Shown: one piece after another, positions 7,655 through 11,700 of the stretch
Layout of the letters: each line of letters begins with the position of its first letter
Numbering within the stretch: the first letter of the stretch is position 1
NCBI GenBank assembly: GCA_036939755.1
Contig: JALLAZ010000842.1
Span: forward strand, 1-11,700
Origin: Stephanodiscus triporus
Taxonomy: Eukaryota; Bacillariophyta; Thalassiosirophyceae; Thalassiosirales; Thalassiosiraceae
DNA: 11,700 nucleotides
Direction: 5' to 3'
The notes under the pieces: model-generated
Seen by the model: only the letters and a program-made list of their open reading frames with translations
Database searches by the model: none
What the model was told of the DNA's origin: nothing
Position numbers and translations under genes: made by a program

Positions 7655-7872
7655 AGAGACTAGGTTTGGACTACATACAATACACTGTATGGAAACACTT
7701 CGAATCAACCCGGTGCTGGTGCAGTAAGAGATTAGGCTTGGAATACATGTGGTACATCGTATGGAAGCATTTACGAAATCGGTCTGCTAGCCACGTAATC
7801 AGAGATGAGCTTTGGAATACATACGATACAATGTATGGAAACATTTGCGAAATCGGGTATCGTGCCGAACCG
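7655..7872. repeat. Three tandem units of ~72-74 bp
   Basis: Units begin at 7655, 7727 and 7801 with AGAGAC/AGAGAT. Each contains TTGGA[AC]TACAT, TA[CT]..TATGGAA[AG]CA and a CGAA[AT]C word. Divergence is clear but alignment is unambiguous. The third unit runs into the next repeat type. Frames across it are by-products and show no protein motif. Confidence 0.75.
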
Positions 7873-8120
7873 CTGGGGGGCACTGCTGAACTGGGAACAT
7901 CATGTCATTTATATGGGAATAGTCTGCGTTGCCTATCAAAAATGTGCCTAGTAAGCAACAATTAGCCTTTATGGAGGCTGCGAAATCAGGTTTCGCGCCA
8001 AACTTCTGAGGACACTGCTGAACTGGGGATATCATGTCATTTATACTAACTATGGGATATTGCTGCCGGCTTTGCCTAACAAAATGTGCCTTGTAAACAA
8101 CAATCAGCCTCTATGGAGGC
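7846..8120. repeat. Tandem duplication with ~133-bp period
   Basis: Copies at 7846-7978 and 7979-8120 share TGCGAAATC, CACTGCTGAACTGGG, ATCATGTCATTTATA, AAAATGTGCCT and TATGGAGGC in order. The second carries a small insertion near 8045. Confidence 0.8.
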
Positions 8121-8149
8121 TCTGGGATATCAACAACTAGAGTGTTTGC

Positions 8150-8278
8150 TTTTTTAAGTCTCTTTGGAGCATCTAGGTCTGTAACTAGATTTTTTGGTCG
8201 GATCCATAGAATAGCAACTTTAGTTTTCTCTTTTTTCAGTCTCTTTGGAGCCTCTAGGTTTCTAACTAGAGTTTTTTT
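8150..8278. repeat. Tandem duplication with 81-bp offset
   Basis: The core AGTCTCTTTGGAGC, then TCTAGGT and TAACTAGA, occurs at 8156-8189 and 8237-8270, each preceded by a T run and followed by one. No protein can be assigned. Confidence 0.75.
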
Positions 8279-8552
8279 TCATGTGGCAAAAATGGGGTGT
8301 TTTATTTTTCCACCAATGGTTTAGCCTTTTGTTCACTACCCAATAGTTGTTGCCTTTTTGGCTGCCTTGTTGATTCAACAGTGCGAAGTGCTACTGTGAA
8401 ATGGTGTGGTGCTAACTCTTAATTCTTTTAGAATGGACCCAATGAAACGTGGTGTCCTCAATGTGATTTAATCGGTCATTGAGACTTTGTTCATTCGACA
8501 ACCTACCATAAATGCCATCCAACAGTGAATAGGGGAAAATCATTAAAGTAGC
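8279..8552 (+). other. Region upstream of the transposase with a possible degraded zinc-knuckle segment
   Basis: It is mostly non-coding. From 8432 to 8548 one plus frame reads NGPNETWCPQCDLIGH, a TGA at 8480-8482, then DFVHSTTYHKCHPTVNRGK before TAG at 8549. The Cys-x2-Cys...His...Cys spacing resembles a small zinc knuckle. It is preceded by CTAAC, a pyrimidine-rich tract and TTTTAG at 8426-8431, as an intron acceptor would be. It is not in frame with the gene that starts at 8553. A remnant, an unrecognised upstream exon, or chance. Confidence 0.3.
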
Positions 8553-11500
8553 ATGTATGAGGATGCGTCTCTAGATATTCCTCAAGGTACGTTGTCCCCA
8601 CTTGTGGTGCCACCACTGACCAAAAATGAGGGGGATTCTGCTAAGAAAGCTCATAAACCGAGCAAGAATGCCCGGAAAAAACTGAAACGGAAATCATCAT
8701 TGAGTGATGAGGACAATACGTCTAGGTCCTCTTCCGATAATGACTCATTTTGTACTTCAAGTTCTACTCCTCATTCTGATGTGTTGGACGGTACTAACAA
8801 TTCCGGAGGCAATAGCAATAAAGTTGCATTGGACCCTGTCTATCCCAATGGTAACGTCAGTTATATCATGAATGGTGATGAAATAGATCAAATTGGCTGG
8901 GCTACCTGTCAGTACGCCCATAATACGACTCAGTACTACCATGTATCATATAAATGCTGCTTAGGTAGTTACGTATGTCCCGAGCCAAATTGTAAATTCC
9001 AAAGTAGGCCAAGACTGCCACGGAACCCTTCAAAAAAATCAGCAATGAATCCACTTCAACCAAAGAATCTATTTTGTAGCATTCATGATAAGACCCTGTT
9101 ACAGCATATTGCTTGTAAGGTAAAGATGACTGTATATACGAGCATCAAAGAAGGCGATCGGCATGTAAAGGTGAAACATGCTGGTGATCATAATCACCCC
9201 AAGCCGCCGCCGATTCGGGTACATGTAGCTGCTGCCAAAGCATTTCGTAATCTTGTTCGGAGTTATCCAACCACAAAACCGATTGCTCTTTCTACGGGTG
9301 CTAGGCACAGGATAGCCCCGCATGAAATTCACCCATGCTATGCTAACGACGATAAAATGCGGTCTGAGCGTAAGAAGATTTTACGAGATGACTCTGCATT
9401 GGACCCAGGCGACATTGTTGCTTTTGAGCGTAATAACAATATATCCTTCATTACTGCATCCAGTATGAAAGGCATTAACGGATGCATCATAATGCAAACA
9501 GAGTCAATGGTTGAGGTACTCAAAAATAGTACTACAGCGTGCCAGACTGATTCAATTGAAGGGTTTGTCACATGTAGTCGTCATCCGTCAGTTAATATAT
9601 GTGTTACATCAACCTATTGTCCACTGAGAAAGCATTATTACCCTACTCAATTTGGGATTCTATACGGCAAAAGTCATGAACACTATGCATTCTATTTCAA
9701 GGCCTTAATTCAGAGTATGCATTTTCGGGATTACCAGCACTTCACCGATAGCTATCTAGGGATGATTTGTGACTTCTCTGATGCTATGCGGTTGGGATTC
9801 CGACAAGCACTGTGTGAAATATTTGACATTGAAGATGATGATTGTGATCTGGAAGCAATTTATGCTTTTTGTCAGGTACACTTTCAACGGTCGGCATATA
9901 GGGTGCAGCAGAATTATGAAATCGTACCATCTCATCGAGGTAGCGAATTTAAATGGCTTGTACTGCAATTAATTGATGTTAACAAAACTCCTCTTCAATT
10001 TGAGGAAACCATAAATACCCTTCGAAAAGAATTTCCGAAGTGTCAATCATGGCTTAATTGGTACCTTCATAATGACAGGGCCAAGATGATTTTCCAGGCT
10101 ATAGCTGAAAATAAATTTACCCAATCCGAACCAAATACCAATGCGCAAGAGTCTTTTGGTAGAACACTGCAATTGTCATCAGAATTTACTCGGATAAGTA
10201 TTAAGGATGCATTGCATCATTGCTACAGGATGGCACTGAGGTGTGATGTCCAATATGTCAATGCCAGGGAAGGAAAACACGTAAATTATGGTTTACCAAG
10301 GGAAAGAAAGAAAGCCTATGTCAATGACGGGATACCACCGGAGCATAGAAGGAGGGGTGGAACAGGCAGAAAGAAGACGAAGCAAACTGTGCTAAATTTT
10401 TCGCACGAACACGACGTTACTACTAAAGAACACAGTCCCAAGAAACATTCCATTCATCATGATAAACTAGCCAAATACGAAGATGTAGCCATGCCGTGGT
10501 CATTTCATTCATGCACACCTGATTCAGGTGGCAAACAAATTCGTATCACAAATACTTGTGCATATGATACAGTTTTGATGGCTCTATACTGGTTACGGAA
10601 ATACGATAAAACCTTGGGTCCAATAATAAGGGACGAAGGTGAATTGCTAAATGTTGTCTTAGATAATATCGAACGAAAAAACCATGCCGAAGCCAGACTT
10701 GCTTGGATTAGTCATTGTGAACAATGTAATGCAGCTACTGTGGCTAGGAATTATGATCCAGAGGACACAAGAACAGCCATTAAGTGGAACTGTGATGGCA
10801 TGGTTACTGATTGTATCAAGCCAATGTCCATGTTCAAAATGAAAGTGGAGCATATATTTGAGCCGTGCAGTCAGGGTGACGCATGCCCTAACCTGAACTT
10901 GAATGGGGGCACCCATAAAGGTACGCATCATTTAATTTATGCAAGCATGAAAGACATGCACCAAATCCAACAAGAACAGATTGATAAGTGCTACCACTCT
11001 GGAGTCGATATGAAATGTGGGGAAGAAATCGGCAGTTGTCTTAATGTAGATACAAATTGTGATGAGGTACCAGCCAGGAGTGCATGCAAAGGTGTTCGTA
11101 AAATGAGAAAAGACATCGAAACACTTCCACCAGTTGTAGTGATCCAAAATGATGATCTTGATTACAACAACTGTAAAGTAAATTGCATGAACGATATAGA
11201 ACGTAGGTTGCTGATTCAGGGGAAGTATTATTTGCTCATCCAGGTAAACCTATATGGAGGTCCACGCCATTTCCGTGGAATTACAGAAGTAGACAACGGA
11301 CGTTATATTATGTACGATGGCATTGCATCATTTGGGAAGAGTAAAAAGAGAGTCAAATACATTAACGGAAAGACTTTGTTTAATACTGGTAGAGGGAATG
11401 ATTACTATGCTAGTAATCTTTGGTACAAAAAAGAGGATTTGCCAAAAAACCCTAGAAACACGCCGACTAAACTGTGGGCAGAAGATAAGGAGTTGGAGGA

Positions 11501-11700
11501 AAAGGAGGATGCTGAAGTGACAGAAAGGGCTCGTGTTCAATACTGGGTACGAAGACCAAAAGATAATTATAAACATCATCCGTCCTATTTAAGTTTAATT
11601 CAAAAGTATGGTCAGGCGCCTGGGGGTTATTGGCTCTTACAATCGTGGAAGGGTATGGAGGAATGTACTGCTTTATATAGAAGTTATATTGCTAATGGTA
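8553..11700 (+). CDS. Mutator-like transposase fused to a USP-like cysteine peptidase domain (3' end outside window)
   Basis: One frame of 1049 codons without a stop, still open at the window edge. ATG 8553 is the first after an in-frame TAA at 8544-8546. Order: lysine-rich, NLS-like stretch (31-48); WRKY-GCM1-type zinc finger (C142, C147, C175, H178, C188, H213, H215, ending GDHNHPKP); MULE transposase core with QFGILYGKSHEHYAFYFKAL, D407 in CDFSDAM, C440-x2-H443, and E533 in NTNAQESFGRTL; basic linker (~580-612); then a second domain with Cys669 in NTCAYDTVLMAL, LPPVVVIQ (858-865) and His906-Asp922 in RHFRGI...YIMYDG, which follows the Cys-box/His-box order of ubiquitin-specific proteases. 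C722, C725, C772 and C778 may bind zinc. The expected first catalytic Asp reads Thr352. It cuts and joins DNA if active; the peptidase role is unknown. Family assignment is by motif only. Confidence 0.8.
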   Translation, partial: MYEDASLDIPQGTLSPLVVPPLTKNEGDSAKKAHKPSKNARKKLKRKSSLSDEDNTSRSSSDNDSFCTSSSTPHSDVLDGTNNSGGNSNKVALDPVYPNGNVSYIMNGDEIDQIGWATCQYAHNTTQYYHVSYKCCLGSYVCPEPNCKFQSRPRLPRNPSKKSAMNPLQPKNLFCSIHDKTLLQHIACKVKMTVYTSIKEGDRHVKVKHAGDHNHPKPPPIRVHVAAAKAFRNLVRSYPTTKPIALSTGARHRIAPHEIHPCYANDDKMRSERKKILRDDSALDPGDIVAFERNNNISFITASSMKGINGCIIMQTESMVEVLKNSTTACQTDSIEGFVTCSRHPSVNICVTSTYCPLRKHYYPTQFGILYGKSHEHYAFYFKALIQSMHFRDYQHFTDSYLGMICDFSDAMRLGFRQALCEIFDIEDDDCDLEAIYAFCQVHFQRSAYRVQQNYEIVPSHRGSEFKWLVLQLIDVNKTPLQFEETINTLRKEFPKCQSWLNWYLHNDRAKMIFQAIAENKFTQSEPNTNAQESFGRTLQLSSEFTRISIKDALHHCYRMALRCDVQYVNAREGKHVNYGLPRERKKAYVNDGIPPEHRRRGGTGRKKTKQTVLNFSHEHDVTTKEHSPKKHSIHHDKLAKYEDVAMPWSFHSCTPDSGGKQIRITNTCAYDTVLMALYWLRKYDKTLGPIIRDEGELLNVVLDNIERKNHAEARLAWISHCEQCNAATVARNYDPEDTRTAIKWNCDGMVTDCIKPMSMFKMKVEHIFEPCSQGDACPNLNLNGGTHKGTHHLIYASMKDMHQIQQEQIDKCYHSGVDMKCGEEIGSCLNVDTNCDEVPARSACKGVRKMRKDIETLPPVVVIQNDDLDYNNCKVNCMNDIERRLLIQGKYYLLIQVNLYGGPRHFRGITEVDNGRYIMYDGIASFGKSKKRVKYINGKTLFNTGRGNDYYASNLWYKKEDLPKNPRNTPTKLWAEDKELEEKEDAEVTERARVQYWVRRPKDNYKHHPSYLSLIQKYGQAPGGYWLLQSWKGMEECTALYRSYIANG
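8976..9197 (+). other. WRKY-GCM1-like zinc finger of the transposase
   Basis: Residues 142-215: C-x4-C (142/147), C-x2-H (175/178), C188 and H-x-H (213/215). This type of finger is the usual DNA-binding module at the N-terminus of many MULE transposases and would bind the element ends. The exact ligand set among these residues is inferred. Confidence 0.6.
9603..10160 (+). other. MULE transposase catalytic core
   Basis: Residues 351-536. VTSTYCPLR occupies the place of the hydrophobic-D-x-T-F strand, so the Asp is Thr352. Asp407 begins DFSDA after a hydrophobic strand. C440-QV-H443 matches the C-x2-H insert of the family. E533 is 126 residues after D407, within the usual range. Confidence 0.65.
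10551..11340 (+). other. USP-like (peptidase C19-like) cysteine peptidase domain
   Basis: Residues ~667-929. The Asn-Thr-Cys motif with Cys669, the helix after it, the LPPVVVI strand and the His906/Asp922 block occur in the order and with the ~237-residue Cys-His distance of a compact USP. The usual GHYxAY reads PRHFRGI, and the glutamine of the Cys box is absent. Activity is not assured; other papain-fold families remain possible. Confidence 0.5.

Noticed and set aside
7655..7872. CRISPR-like array
   Set aside because: The units are contiguous, diverged 72-74-bp repeats without short identical repeats and unique spacers, and the context is eukaryotic.
7666..8324. Frames of 60-99 codons over the tandem repeats
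   Set aside because: They follow the repeat units, are not conserved in frame between units (periods 72, 74, 133) and show no protein motif.
8757..11579. Minus-strand frames opposite the transposase
   Set aside because: The plus frame is open for over 3 kb with clear domains; the antisense frames are short and featureless.

Overview
The window looks like nuclear DNA of a eukaryotic microalga, most likely a diatom or related stramenopile. The evidence is short GTAAGT/AG introns in a kinesin gene, a mosaic domain architecture, NUMOD3-repeat coding sequence, and dense transposon debris. No ribosomal or organellar marker is present, so the lineage call is an inference of moderate to low confidence.

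Left part (1-6100), gene-bearing. A reading frame of tandem NUMOD3 DNA-binding motifs enters from the left edge and stops at 448. Facing it on the minus strand is a C-terminal-motor kinesin of the kinesin-14 class (4736 down to 662). I assemble it from three exons: 4736-1749, a 23-nt microexon at 1673-1651, and 1535-662. They join in frame into a 1294-residue protein: Ser/Arg-rich head, ankyrin repeats, WW-like motif, coiled coil, motor. Upstream of it on the same strand, 136 bp away, is a single-exon alpha/beta hydrolase (COG4099-like esterase/peptidase fold) with a signal or targeting presequence and a visible Ser-Asp-His triad.

Middle part (6100-8550), non-coding and repeat-rich. It holds an inverted-repeat pair 430 bp apart, two fold-back (MITE-like) elements in tandem with 40-nt terminal inverted repeats, and then a series of short tandem duplications with periods of about 53, 73, 133 and 81 bp. 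This run leads up to the next gene.

Right part (8553-11700). One uninterrupted plus-strand frame of at least 1049 codons runs off the right edge. It encodes a Mutator-like (MULE) transposase: basic N-terminus, WRKY-GCM1-type zinc finger, and an RNase-H-fold core with D407 and E533. The core is fused to a C-terminal domain that reads as a ubiquitin-specific-protease-like cysteine peptidase (Cys669, His906, Asp922). The residue expected to be the first catalytic Asp of the transposase reads as Thr352. This transposase-peptidase fusion is the most interesting object here. The upstream tandem repeats may be its subterminal region, but no terminal inverted repeat of the large element was identified.
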